Shown here: positions 1-7,389 of the stretch, in pieces
How the letters are laid out: every line of letters starts with the position of its first letter
Position numbering within the stretch: position 1 is the stretch's first letter
Assembly (NCBI GenBank): GCA_025458105.1
Contig: JALOTD010000036.1
Coordinates: 1-38,308 of the forward strand
Source of the DNA: Tabrizicola sp.
GTDB lineage: Bacteria > Pseudomonadota > Alphaproteobacteria > Rhodobacterales > Rhodobacteraceae
Length of the DNA: 38,308 nucleotides
Direction: 5' to 3'
Translations under genes and position numbers: made by a program
The notes under the pieces: model-generated
Told to the model about the DNA's origin: nothing
The model's database searches: none
The model's input: only the letters and a program-made list of their open reading frames with translations

Positions 1-6
1 GCCGAG

Positions 7-279
7 ATGGGGACAAGCAACTACAGCGACGAGTTCAAGCGGGACGCGGTGCAGCAGATCACGGTGCGTGGCTATCCGGTTCGGGAGGTTTCGCGGCGCT
101 TGGGCGTCAGCACGCATTCTCTGTACAAGTGGTTGAAGCTGTTCGGGGAGCCAGTGCCGAAGCCTGGCGTGGACCACGAAGCTGAGAGCCGGCGGCTGAA
201 GCGCGAGCTGGCCCGGGTCACCGAGGAGCGCGATATTCTAAAAAAAGCAACGGCGTACTTCGCGCGCGAGTCCCAATGA
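7..279 (+). CDS. IS3-family transposase OrfA
   Basis: This is the small DNA-binding protein of an IS3-type element, 90 residues. Residues 8-45 form the Transposase_8 helix-turn-helix (EFKRDAVQQI, then VSRRLGVSTHSLYKWLK), and residues 57-80 form the leucine-zipper-like tail ending ERDILKKATAYFA, both typical of IS3 OrfA. A run of seven A (240-246) sits at the ILKK codons, the usual place of a frameshift site. A -1 slip there would enter a frame that does not lead into OrfB, so the standard OrfAB fusion cannot form from this copy. The ATG at 7 is the first in the window; a start further left cannot be excluded. Family assignment is firm. Confidence 0.85.
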   Translation: MGTSNYSDEFKRDAVQQITVRGYPVREVSRRLGVSTHSLYKWLKLFGEPVPKPGVDHEAESRRLKRELARVTEERDILKKATAYFARESQ

Positions 280-313
280 ATGGAGCCATTGGAGCGCCAT
301 TGGTTCGAGCTCA

Positions 314-1192
314 ATGGCGACGGCCTTCATCCGGGCGCATCAGGCCGAGTTCGGCGTCCGGGCCATGTGCCGGGTGCTGCGGGTTCACTTCAGCGGCTTT
401 TACGCATGGCTTGAGGAACCGTTAAGCCAACGCGCGCAGGAAGACCTGCGTCAGACGGAACTGATCCGGCAGGCCTGGTCCGAGAGCGGCAAGATCTATG
501 GCTATCGCAAGCTCGCCGACGATCTGCGCGATCAGGGGGAAAGGGTTTCGGAGAACCGGGTGGCGCGGTTGGCATCCTTGGCCGGGATTGCCGCCCAGGT
601 TGGCTACAAGCGCCGCCCTGGGCGGTATGGCGGCAAGCCTGCTGTGGTAGCCTCCAACGCCCTGGGCCGGCATTTCGAGGTCGATGCGCCCGACAAGGTC
701 TGGGTAACCGGCATCACCTACATCAAGACCCATGAGGGATGGCTGTATCTGTCTGTCGTCATCGACCTGTTCTCACGCCGCGTGGTCGGTTGGTCGGCCC
801 AGCCGCGCATGACGACCGATTTGGCTCTGCAAGCCCTGCTCGCGGCCGTCTGGCGGCGCAAACCCAAGTCCAGGGTGATGATCCATTCAGACCAGGGATC
901 GCAGTTCACCAGCCGAGAGTGGCAGCTCTTCCTCAGCCAACACAATCTGGAGGCCAGCATGAGCCGCCGCGGCAACTGCCATGACAATGCGGTGGCCGAA
1001 AGCTTCTTCCAGCTCCTGAAGCGGGAACGCATCCGCCGTCGCACCTACCTGACCCGCGAAGCAGCAAGGCAGGACGTGTTCGAGTACATCGAGATGTTCT
1101 ACAACCCGAAACGAAAGTACACGAACAACGGCATGCTGTCGCCCGTTGACTTCGAAATCAGGCAGCAGCAACTGAACAAGGCGGGCGTCTAG
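314..1192 (+). CDS. IS3-family transposase OrfB, rve integrase domain with D-to-G catalytic change
   Basis: This is the catalytic half of the IS3 transposase, 292 residues. An HTH_21 region (about 45-105) precedes an rve/DDE domain (about 120-285). The second Asp is D193 (HSDQGSQFTS) and the Glu is E229 (NAVAESFFQ), giving the D-x35-E spacing of IS3. The first Asp, normally in WVTDITYI, is Gly133 here (codon GGC at 710-712), one transition from GAC. That loss should abolish strand transfer. The frame is open back to 242, with a stop at 239-241, so OrfB may once have been joined to OrfA. The ATG at 314 follows a hairpin-forming CCATTG/CAATGG pair. The family is certain; inactivity is inferred from the missing residue. 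Confidence 0.85.
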   Translation: MATAFIRAHQAEFGVRAMCRVLRVHFSGFYAWLEEPLSQRAQEDLRQTELIRQAWSESGKIYGYRKLADDLRDQGERVSENRVARLASLAGIAAQVGYKRRPGRYGGKPAVVASNALGRHFEVDAPDKVWVTGITYIKTHEGWLYLSVVIDLFSRRVVGWSAQPRMTTDLALQALLAAVWRRKPKSRVMIHSDQGSQFTSREWQLFLSQHNLEASMSRRGNCHDNAVAESFFQLLKRERIRRRTYLTREAARQDVFEYIEMFYNPKRKYTNNGMLSPVDFEIRQQQLNKAGV

Positions 1193-1210
1193 GAAACTAG
1201 GGGCACCTCA
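1192..1210. repeat. Putative right terminal inverted repeat of the IS3 element
   Basis: Immediately after the OrfB stop the sequence ends GGGGCACCTCA at 1210. Read inward on the opposite strand it begins TGAGGTGCCCC, as expected for an IS3-family end. The partner end is outside the window. Confidence 0.55.
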
Positions 1211-1378
1211 ATCGTGACTTGGAACAACCGTAGGTGCTGCCTTACGGTCGGCTGGTCTGAACTAAGTGCTTAATCCGGTGAAAATGGTGCCCGTGAGTAA
1301 TGAGGCCGCCCAGGCCAAGAATGGTCACTATGTCGCTGTCCCAGGAGGAGGCTTTTGGCTGTATCTTCTGGTCTCGCC

Positions 1379-1404
1379 TTGACGAATGGACGAGGTCCTA
1401 ATAC
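1379..1404 (+). promoter_or_regulatory. Possible promoter of tRNA-Gly
   Basis: TTGACG at 1379-1384 and TAATAC at 1399-1404 lie 14-40 bases before the mature tRNA 5' end, which is the right distance for a tRNA promoter. The 14-base spacer is short; an alternative -10 (TACCTA, 1402-1407) gives 17 bases but a weaker match. Confidence 0.35.
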
Positions 1405-1418
1405 CTACCAACGTGAGC

Positions 1419-1492
1419 GCGGGCGTTGTGTAATGGTAAGACCTCTGCCTTCCAAGCAGAAGACGCGGGTTCGATTCCCGCCGCCCGCTCCA
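1419..1492 (+). tRNA. tRNA-Gly (anticodon UCC), complete with encoded CCA
   Basis: A 74-base cloverleaf: acceptor GCGGGCG (1419-1425) pairs with CGCCCGC (1482-1488), discriminator U1489, encoded CCA 1490-1492. The anticodon stem is TCTGC/GCAGA with loop CTTCCAA (1449-1455), giving anticodon TCC at 1451-1453. The T arm is GCGGG-TTCGATT-CCCGC. This reads GGA and GGG glycine codons. It is followed by AT-richer DNA and a fragment of a second tRNA-Gly(UCC), which suggests this tRNA locus has been an integration target. Confidence 0.95.
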
Positions 1493-1579
1493 AGAACCAT
1501 TTTCCGACAGTACGCCGACAAATCTGGTATTCAATGATGCCTTTAGCATTGAAATAATTGATTTATCAGAGAATAGCGT

Positions 1580-1629
1580 ACTAGCCTTCCAAGCTAGAGA
1601 CACGGGTTCGATTCCCGTCACCCGCTCCA
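1580..1629 (+). pseudogene. 3' fragment of a second tRNA-Gly (UCC)
   Basis: The anticodon arm CTAGC-CTTCCAA-GCTAG (1581-1597), a T arm ACGGG-TTCGATT-CCCGT, the acceptor 3' strand CACCCGC (1619-1625), U1626 and CCA (1627-1629) are all present. The 5' half is not: a pairing 5' strand would read GCGGGTG, and nothing like it or a D arm lies upstream. The T stem and acceptor differ from the complete tRNA by paired changes, so this is a piece of a different tRNA-Gly gene, not a copy of the neighbour. Such 3' fragments are the usual scar of tRNA-targeting integrases. Confidence 0.75.
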
Positions 1630-1823
1630 TCCTTGCCAACGCTACTGGGCCGTGTCCACGCGTGGACAGCATAGGCGTTGCGTTTCTTTTCAATACGTTG
1701 TGTGTGGGCAGCCACATTTTGTTAACCCCAGGCATGGGTCTTTGACGGCAAAGAAATCGGCATCGGTCCGCGACGGAAGCGGCAGGGGGCGTCGTATAGG
1801 GGGAAACACCGCAGGAGCGCGCG

Positions 1824-2648
1824 ATGACTGACGCTGACTTCCATGAACGCGAAGGCCTTGCCGCCGACCTGCCGCATCTGACGCGGCGGCGGCTTCTGGT
1901 GACGGGGCTGGCCATGGGCGGTGCGGCCGTATCCCTTTGGGCGATACGCAGCGGGGCTGAGACGGTGACTGGCATCGGGCCGGACGGGGCAGTCTGTCTG
2001 GCCAACCCAGCCGAGACGGCCGGCCCCTTCCCGGCGGATGGCACCAATGTCCGCGCGGGCCAGACGGTCAACATCCTAATTGAGGGGGGCGTGATCCGCG
2101 AAGATATCCGTAACAGCATTGGCGGCCTCACCCCGGTGGCTGAAGGCGTGCCCCTGGCCGTGGAGATTACGCTGGTCGACGTGCGCCGGGCCTGCGCGCC
2201 CTTGGGCGGCATGGCGGTCTATCTCTGGCAGTGCGATGCAGAGGGCGTCTATTCGATCTACGGCGCAACGGACCGCAACTATCTGCGTGGCGTTGCAATC
2301 AGCGATGCGTCGGGTATTGCACGGTTCACGACGGTGGTTCCGGGATGCTATCCCGGTCGCTGGCCGCACGTGCATTTCGAGGTCTTCTCCAGCGCAGAAA
2401 TGGCGGTTTCAGGGCGCGGGGCGCTGCTCACCTCGCAGTTCGCATTGCCCGAGGCTGAATGCCGTGCGGTCTATGACCGACAACCGCTTTATGCAGCCAG
2501 TCGCGAGACAATCGAGGGGGTGAGCCTCGCGCGGGACGGGATCTTTCGGGATGCATCGCAGACGGAACTGGCAGCACAGATGCTAGAGCTGCGGGGCGAC
2601 CCGGGGTCAGGCTACCGGGCGACCGGACGGGTCGGTCTTGTGATCTAG
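1824..2648 (+). CDS. Secreted intradiol ring-cleavage dioxygenase-like protein (Tat signal)
   Basis: A 274-residue protein of the intradiol dioxygenase family (protocatechuate 3,4-dioxygenase-like), which splits catechol-type rings using non-haem Fe(III). The N-terminus has a twin-arginine-type segment, RRRLLVTGLAMGG at 21-33, then a hydrophobic stretch, so export in folded form is likely. The four expected iron ligands can be placed: Y143 (GVYSIY), Y176 (PGCYPGR), H182 and H184 (WPHVHF). The conserved NYLRG turn (152-156) lies between them. AGGAG at 1813-1817 supports the start. Exported members of this family lack an assigned substrate in most genomes, and no aromatic-degradation genes are nearby, so the substrate is unknown. 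Confidence 0.8.
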   Translation: MTDADFHEREGLAADLPHLTRRRLLVTGLAMGGAAVSLWAIRSGAETVTGIGPDGAVCLANPAETAGPFPADGTNVRAGQTVNILIEGGVIREDIRNSIGGLTPVAEGVPLAVEITLVDVRRACAPLGGMAVYLWQCDAEGVYSIYGATDRNYLRGVAISDASGIARFTTVVPGCYPGRWPHVHFEVFSSAEMAVSGRGALLTSQFALPEAECRAVYDRQPLYAASRETIEGVSLARDGIFRDASQTELAAQMLELRGDPGSGYRATGRVGLVI

Positions 2649-2655
2649 AGGCGGT

Positions 2656-3450
2656 TCAGAAGAACCAGGTAATCAGCGGCCAGCCGACAAAGCCAAAGGT
2701 AGCCAGGGTTGCAAGATAGGCGGCGGCAGCAAGAAAACCGCGGCGGATGCCCATCGGGCGCTGGAAGCGGCTGATATCACCTCCGCGCAGCAGATACTGG
2801 ACGCCCATCAGCGCAAAGATGGTCAGCGCAATCGACTGGCTGTAGATCGCCAGAAAGACGGCCAGGGCTGACATTGCGAGCGTGATCTGGTGAGCATAGC
2901 CTGGCAGGAATGTCTGGCTGAGAACGCTGATGCAGCGCCCGCCGTCCAGTGGCCAGAACGGCATGAGATTGAAGAAGTTGAGTGCGCCGGTCACAAGGGC
3001 GAAGGTCCAGATGAAATCGGCGACCAGAGACTCCTCGCCCCAGTCCAGGCCAAGAAGTGCGACAGCAAGGACCATGGGGGCGATGCAGATGCCCGGGCCC
3101 ATCAGGGTGATGAAGAAGTCTTTTTCCTGGCTGGCGGGCACCTGGTTCGAGATAGCCACACCCCCGATCAGCGGGATTAGGCGAAAGCGCGCGTCGGAAT
3201 GGCCGCAGACCCGGTATGCCGCGACGTGGCCGAATTCGTGGACCATGACCGACAGGATCAGTGCAAGACCATACATCGGATCAAAGAAATAGACGGCGGC
3301 AGCCACGGCCAGGACGCCCATTAGAAGCGCGCTGGCCTCGAAGCCCGCGAAAGTGACGATATGGCTGCGTCCGGTTAGCCCCCCGCGCAGCGTGTAGAGC
3401 GTGGCGAGGCACAGCCCCAAGGCCGCCAATATCGCAAGGGCGGGGGTCAA
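2656..3450 (-). CDS. M50-family membrane metalloprotease (site-2 protease-like)
   Basis: A 264-residue multi-pass membrane protein with the zinc motif HEFGH at 71-75 and the second-ligand motif NLMPFWPLDGG at 151-161 (Asp159), the hallmarks of M50 intramembrane proteases that cut within or near membrane helices. About six hydrophobic segments are visible. There is no PDZ domain, unlike RseP, so it belongs with the short members whose substrates are mostly unknown. The start is a TTG whose last bases overlap the fabI stop (TTGA), implying translational coupling; no ATG occurs before the catalytic region except one near residue 44. It lies last in a fabB-fabI-M50 run on the minus strand. Confidence 0.8.
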   Translation of the reverse strand: MTPALAILAALGLCLATLYTLRGGLTGRSHIVTFAGFEASALLMGVLAVAAAVYFFDPMYGLALILSVMVHEFGHVAAYRVCGHSDARFRLIPLIGGVAISNQVPASQEKDFFITLMGPGICIAPMVLAVALLGLDWGEESLVADFIWTFALVTGALNFFNLMPFWPLDGGRCISVLSQTFLPGYAHQITLAMSALAVFLAIYSQSIALTIFALMGVQYLLRGGDISRFQRPMGIRRGFLAAAAYLATLATFGFVGWPLITWFF

Positions 3451-4235
3451 AGGTTTTCGGCCTGCGGGAAGCCAAGGGCGTGATAGCCACCATCAACGTG
3501 GACGACTTCCCCCGTCGTGCAGGCGCCGTAGTCCGAGCAGAGCCAGACCGCCGTGCCGCCGATCGCTTCAAGCGTCGCATTGGCGCGGAGCGGGGAGTTT
3601 TCTTCGGTGTGGCGGAAGGTGGCGCGGGCGCCGCCGATGGCCGATCCCGCAAGCGTCTTCATTGGGCCCGGCGAAATGGCGTTCACGCGGATCTTCTGCG
3701 GGCCGAGGTCATTGGCCAGATAGCGGGTGGCCGATTCCAGCGCGGCCTTGGCGACGCCCATCACGTTGTAATTGGGCGAGACGCGGTTCGAGCCCTGGAA
3801 GGTCAGCGTGATCAGCGTGCCGCCATTCGGCATCAGCGGCTCGGCCCGGCGGGCGACGTCGATGAAGCTGAAGCACGAGATGTTCAGCGAGTTCAAGAAG
3901 TTTCCCTTGGTCGTGTTGATGAAGCGACCGGTGAGCTCGGTCTTGTCGGAAAAGGCGATGGCGTGGATCAAGAAATCCAGGCTGCCCCAGCGGCGGCCGA
4001 TTTCGGCAAAGCAGGCATCAAGGCTGTCTTCGTTCGTGACGTCCACGTCGATCAGGACATCCGAGCCGACACTGGCAGCAAGCGGCTGCACCCGCTTGCC
4101 AAAGGCCTCGCCCTGGTAGCTGAACGCAAGTTCAGCGCCTTCGGAAGCGAGCGCAGACGCGATGCCCCAAGCAATAGAGCGTTCGTTCGCCACGCCCATA
4201 ACAAGCCCGCGCTTGCCCTTCATGAGGTCAGCCAT
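3447..4235 (-). CDS. fabI: Enoyl-[acyl-carrier-protein] reductase (NADH), FabI
   Basis: FabI reduces trans-2-enoyl-ACP with NADH in the last step of each fatty-acid elongation cycle. The 262-residue protein is a classic short-chain dehydrogenase fold: GVANERSIAWGIA cofactor loop at 14-26 and the catalytic pair Y156-x6-K163 (NYNVMGVAK). In E. coli FabI a second conserved Tyr lies ten residues before the catalytic one; here that position is Phe146 (LTFQGSN). It follows fabB after a 6-base gap and shares its stop with the start of the M50 protease gene. The identity is clear. The Phe is either a lineage feature of alphaproteobacterial FabI or a change that affects inhibitor binding; the sequence alone does not decide. 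Confidence 0.93.
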   Translation of the reverse strand: MADLMKGKRGLVMGVANERSIAWGIASALASEGAELAFSYQGEAFGKRVQPLAASVGSDVLIDVDVTNEDSLDACFAEIGRRWGSLDFLIHAIAFSDKTELTGRFINTTKGNFLNSLNISCFSFIDVARRAEPLMPNGGTLITLTFQGSNRVSPNYNVMGVAKAALESATRYLANDLGPQKIRVNAISPGPMKTLAGSAIGGARATFRHTEENSPLRANATLEAIGGTAVWLCSDYGACTTGEVVHVDGGYHALGFPQAENL

Positions 4236-4241
4236 GATGCG

Positions 4242-5422
4242 TTACCCGAGGTATTTGGACATGACGAGGGTGGCGTTGGTGCCGCCGAAGCCGAAGCTGT
4301 TCGACAATACGCTGTCGATCGCGACGTTGTCGCGCATCGTGGTCACGATCTCGGACGGGTCAAGCGCGGGGTCCAGCGTTTCGACATTGGCCGAGGCGGC
4401 AATGAAGTTGCCGTTCATCATGATCAGCGAGTAGATCGCCTCCCACACGCCGGCGCCGCCAAGGCAGTGGCCGGTGAGTGATTTCGTCGAGGCGATGGGG
4501 GGCGTCGACCCTTTGCCGAAGACGCGGCGGATGGCTTCGACTTCGGTCACGTCGCCGACCATGGTGGAGGTGCCGTGGCTGTTGATGTAGTCGATCTTGC
4601 GGTCCTTGGGCAGGGTGGACAGGGCGAGGCGCATCGCGCGTTCGCCGCCTTCGCCCGAGGGGGCCACCATGTCGTGCCCGTCCGAGGTCGCGCCATAGCC
4701 CGTGACCTCGGCATAGATCTTCGCGCCGCGGGCGAGGGCGTGTTCCAGTTCCTCCAGCACCACGATCCCGCCGCCACCGGCGATGACGAACCCGTCGCGG
4801 TTGGCGTCATAGGTGCGCGAGGCGCGCTCTGGCGTGTCGTTGTACTTCGACGACATCGCGCCCATCGCGTCGAACAGGCACGAGAGCGTCCAGTCCAGCT
4901 CCTCGCCCCCACCGGCGAAGACGATGTCCTGCTTGCCCATCTGGATCAGCTCGGTCCCGTTGCCGATGCAATGCGCGCTGGTCGAGCAGGCCGAGGTGAT
5001 GGAGTAGTTCACGCCCTTGATCTTGAAGGGCGTGGCAAGGCAGGCCGAGACGGTCGAGGACATGCCCTTGGTCACGCCGAAGGGTCCGATCCTTTTGGGC
5101 GACCCGGTTTCCCGGACGATGTTGTGCGCCTTGAAGAACGACTTCGTCGACGGCCCGCCTGACCCGACGATGATGCCGGTGCGGTCGTTCGAGATATCGG
5201 TTTCCGACAGGCCCGAATCTTTCACCGCCTGGTCCATCGCGATGAAGGTATAGGCCGCACCATCGCCCATGAAGCGCAGGTCGCGCTTGTCGATCAGGTC
5301 TTCCAGCACGATGTTCGGCTGGCCGTGCACCCGGCAGCGGAAGCCATGTTCGGCATAGCCTCGGCGGCAGAGTTGCCGATGGACGAGACGATCCCGATCC
5401 CGGTGATGACGACGCGGCGCAT
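4242..5422 (-). pseudogene. fabB: 3-oxoacyl-ACP synthase I (FabB), frameshifted by a deletion near codon 21
   Basis: FabB condenses malonyl-ACP with acyl-ACP and is needed to extend the unsaturated chains made by FabA. The true start is ATG at 5422, behind a perfect AGGAGG (5428-5433, spacer 5), giving [21 protein letters not shown]. That frame then meets a stop after 42 codons. Homology resumes in another frame from about 5360 ([16 protein letters not shown]) and continues to the stop at 4242 with the catalytic Cys (4986-4988, SACSTSAHC), His (4575-4577, NSHGTS) and His (4467-4469, LTGHCLGG). Against E. coli FabB about 17 residues are missing at the junction (5357-5362), so a net loss of roughly 50 or 52 bases put the gene out of frame. 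fabB is usually essential beside fabA, so a sequencing or assembly fault, or another copy elsewhere, must be considered. Confidence 0.75.
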
Positions 5423-5510
5423 GGGGTCCTCCTGCGGTGACTTGAGGACTGTTTACGGGAGAGGGGGGGAGGGGGCAAGGTGGAAGGGCGCGCCGACGGC
5501 GCAACCCCAG

Positions 5511-5963
5511 TCACGGCTTGATGTCATAGGTCACCCACTGGGTCTTGCTGGCGACCCTGTCGTAAAGTGCACGCGCGCGGACGTTGTCTTCGGCTGTGAT
5601 CCATCGAACCACGGACCAGCCGCGCTGGATTGCGATGACCTTGAGAGCGGCAAGCAGCGCCTCGGCGATACCGGATCCCCGGGCCTTGGGCGCGACAAAG
5701 AGGTCATCGAGAAAGCCGCCGGTCGTGGCGGAAAGAGGGCGCGCAAAGGGCCGGTAATGTGCAAGGCCGATCAGGTGACCGTCCGATGCCTCGGCAACCA
5801 GACCCTCTTGCAACGCGGTCGGGTCATGCAACCAACCCCAGACAGTATCCCGCATCGCGGCGGTCTGGGATACGCGATAGAACTCGGCGTAACCTTGATA
5901 CAAACAATCCCAGCCTGTGCGATCTGTGCGGGCAACGGGACGAATGCGGGCCTCTTCTATCAT
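5511..5963 (-). CDS. GNAT-family N-acetyltransferase
   Basis: A 150-residue GCN5-related acetyltransferase. The acetyl-CoA-binding motif A is recognisable as FLDDLFVAPKARGSGIAEAL (about 84-103), followed by the motif-B region WSVVRWITAEDNVRARALYD. These enzymes move acetyl from acetyl-CoA to an amine of a small molecule or protein; the substrate here is unknown. The start at 5963 fits the family, which usually begins just before the first strand (MIEEARIRPV), and has AAGGA ten bases upstream. The frame is open for another 95 codons upstream, but that part is a decayed copy of the fabB 5' region, not acetyltransferase sequence. The gene ends 88 bases before fabB on the same strand. Confidence 0.82.
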   Translation of the reverse strand: MIEEARIRPVARTDRTGWDCLYQGYAEFYRVSQTAAMRDTVWGWLHDPTALQEGLVAEASDGHLIGLAHYRPFARPLSATTGGFLDDLFVAPKARGSGIAEALLAALKVIAIQRGWSVVRWITAEDNVRARALYDRVASKTQWVTYDIKP

Positions 5964-6042
5964 CTTCGCAGGTTCCTTCCGTACTGCGCTGAGCGCAAGT
6001 CTCATCGTCCGGTCTAGCAACATCTTCTCTCGTTCAGCCAAG

Positions 6043-6155
6043 GCCGGCGGCAAAGCTGCCACGGACGAGACCGTCGCTATCCGGGTGATAACGATGCGGC
6101 GCATCGGCCAGGCTTGGAAATCTTGGGACTGTTTGCGGCACAGGGAAAGGGGAGA
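6043..6155 (-). repeat. Decayed duplicate of the fabB leader and first ~20 codons
   Basis: Read on the minus strand, this stretch repeats the fabB region 5362-5477: AAACAGTCC upstream, then ATGCGCCGCATCGTTATCAC (6104 downwards), GTCTCGTCC and TGCCGCCG. About four of five bases match over the 60 coding positions. One base is missing after GTCTCGTCC, which breaks the fabB frame. The copy has also lost the AGGAGG ribosome site. Similarity stops at the same point (just after GCCGCCG) where the real fabB has its deletion. Confidence 0.7.
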
Positions 6156-6213
6156 AACGCGGTTGGAAGGAGGGCACGGATCTGGCAATGCAAGGACGTG
6201 CCCTCGGGCTGCG

Positions 6214-7236
6214 TCACGGCAACCGGAAATGTGCGGCGACTGCGTCAATGATCCGCTTGGTCACTTGACTTCGCTCCGTGCCTTTCGGGTCGGTACAGAC
6301 CGGGTCGTCGCCTTCATCGGCCAGAATCTCTGCGCCTTCTGGTTTGCATAGGCCAAGCGCGGTAAAGTGTGTTGCCGGGACAATCTGCAGGACTTCTGCC
6401 TTTGGGAACTGCGTTTCGAATCCGCTGCCGGTGGAACTCGTGTCGGTTGCAAGCAGGCGATCGGTTCCGCTGCCAAGCCCGATCAACAGGACGGGGACAT
6501 CAAGTGTCCGGCTATCCTCGGCAGTCAAACCCCAGGTAAGTGCGGGGTCAATGGCGCCGACCGCGGATATACGCGGGTCCTTCCAGACGCTGTTCCACCA
6601 CGTTGCGTCGATGTCGGCGATGTGGATGCCTGCACGCAGGATGTCGGCGCAATGCGAGATCGGCGTCGCGGGGTCGGAGCAGAACCGATCAAGCCCGTCG
6701 CGGTTGCCCCGCAGACCGCCCAGCGACAAAGCCGTCCAACCGCCGTAAGAAAACCCAAGCGCGTATATCCGGTCTGTGTCGATCAAAGGGCTGATTTTCG
6801 GGTCGTCCAGCGCCTGATCGAGCGCTGCCGACAGGTCCTGCGCCCGGGTCCAATGGTCAAGTGCGCGCAGGCTGTCCTGTTCACCGGTGGTGCTGTTCGG
6901 GTGATTGACCGCAATCACCACTGCGCCCCGTTCGACCAGACCCGAAATCAGCCAACCCATGCGTTTGTAGTTGCCGCCCCAGCCATGCGACAGAAGGATG
7001 GTGGGGTGTGGCCCCGGCTCAGGTGTGGCTCCTTCGGCAACGGCGACACCGTAGAAGACCGCGTTCTCACCCATCATGACGCGGGTTCCGCCTGTGGCGG
7101 GGAAAAAGACGGCTCGGGCCATGGTGTCATCGTGGTGAGCTACGACCATCCGGTCCTCGATCACTCCGGTCACAAGCGTATCGGCCAATGCGGGGGAAGC
7201 AATGACCAGGGACAGGCAGTAGAGAGCATGTTTCAT
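6214..7236 (-). CDS. Secreted alpha/beta hydrolase (PAF-acetylhydrolase / dienelactone hydrolase-like)
   Basis: An exported serine hydrolase of about 340 residues. The start at 7236 is set by AAGGA seven bases upstream and gives a good signal peptide, MKHALYCLSLVIASPALA; a GTG five codons earlier lies on top of that ribosome site and is unlikely. The oxyanion-hole motif LSHGWGGN and the nucleophile elbow GFSYGG (Ser163 in this numbering) are clear, with a likely acid Asp in SGTDRL and His in ATHFTALG. Cysteines in the second half may form disulfides in the periplasm. It is divergent from a membrane AraC regulator across about 150 bases, so it is probably that regulator's target. The substrate is unknown. 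Confidence 0.78.
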   Translation of the reverse strand: MKHALYCLSLVIASPALADTLVTGVIEDRMVVAHHDDTMARAVFFPATGGTRVMMGENAVFYGVAVAEGATPEPGPHPTILLSHGWGGNYKRMGWLISGLVERGAVVIAVNHPNSTTGEQDSLRALDHWTRAQDLSAALDQALDDPKISPLIDTDRIYALGFSYGGWTALSLGGLRGNRDGLDRFCSDPATPISHCADILRAGIHIADIDATWWNSVWKDPRISAVGAIDPALTWGLTAEDSRTLDVPVLLIGLGSGTDRLLATDTSSTGSGFETQFPKAEVLQIVPATHFTALGLCKPEGAEILADEGDDPVCTDPKGTERSQVTKRIIDAVAAHFRLP

Positions 7237-7300
7237 GTCGGTTTCCTTCACGACGGATCAGTGAACACATGCTGCTGCCGTGTGCATCGCAAAGCGTCCT

Positions 7301-7336
7301 GAAACCGGATTGAGGTCGCGCAGAACCGGTTTTAGG
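7301..7336. promoter_or_regulatory. Direct repeats in the hydrolase/AraC divergent promoter region
   Basis: GAAACCGGATTGAGG (7301-7315) and AGAACCGGTTTTAGG (7322-7336) match at 11 of 15 positions and start 21 bases apart, two helical turns. AraC-family proteins commonly bind such direct repeats. The downstream copy lies just before the AraC gene, the upstream copy toward the hydrolase. Confidence 0.4.
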
Positions 7337-7389
7337 ACGATGCTGCACCCATTCGTCCGTTTGCCATGTGCCCAGAGGGTTCCGCGCCG

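Larger units (their letters stand above)
1..1210 (+). mobile_element. IS3-family insertion sequence, right part, probably inactive
   Basis: The window opens inside an IS3-family element: an OrfA/OrfB transposase pair followed by a right end that reads, on the opposite strand, TGAGGTGCCCCTAGTTTCC (1192-1210), giving the TG...CA terminus usual for IS3 elements. The left end lies before the window, so the matching inverted repeat and the target duplication cannot be seen. Two defects suggest a dead copy: OrfB lacks the first catalytic Asp, and OrfB lies in the +1 phase relative to OrfA, not the -1 phase used by IS3 frameshifting. The exact right boundary is inferred from the terminus alone. Confidence 0.8.

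Noticed and set aside
240-247. A7G slippery run in orfA as a -1 frameshift signal
   Set aside because: The -1 frame from this site does not lead into the OrfB reading frame; OrfB is in the +1 phase.
1328-2212. Long minus-strand open frame with stretches such as GIEPVSLAWKAS and RRESNPRLLLGR
   Set aside because: These stretches are the reverse translation of the two tRNA-Gly sequences, a well-known false-gene pattern; the frame also runs antisense into the dioxygenase gene.
5964-6248. 95-codon N-terminal extension of the acetyltransferase
   Set aside because: It consists of the decayed fabB leader copy plus unrelated codons, and family members begin at the Met encoded at 5963.
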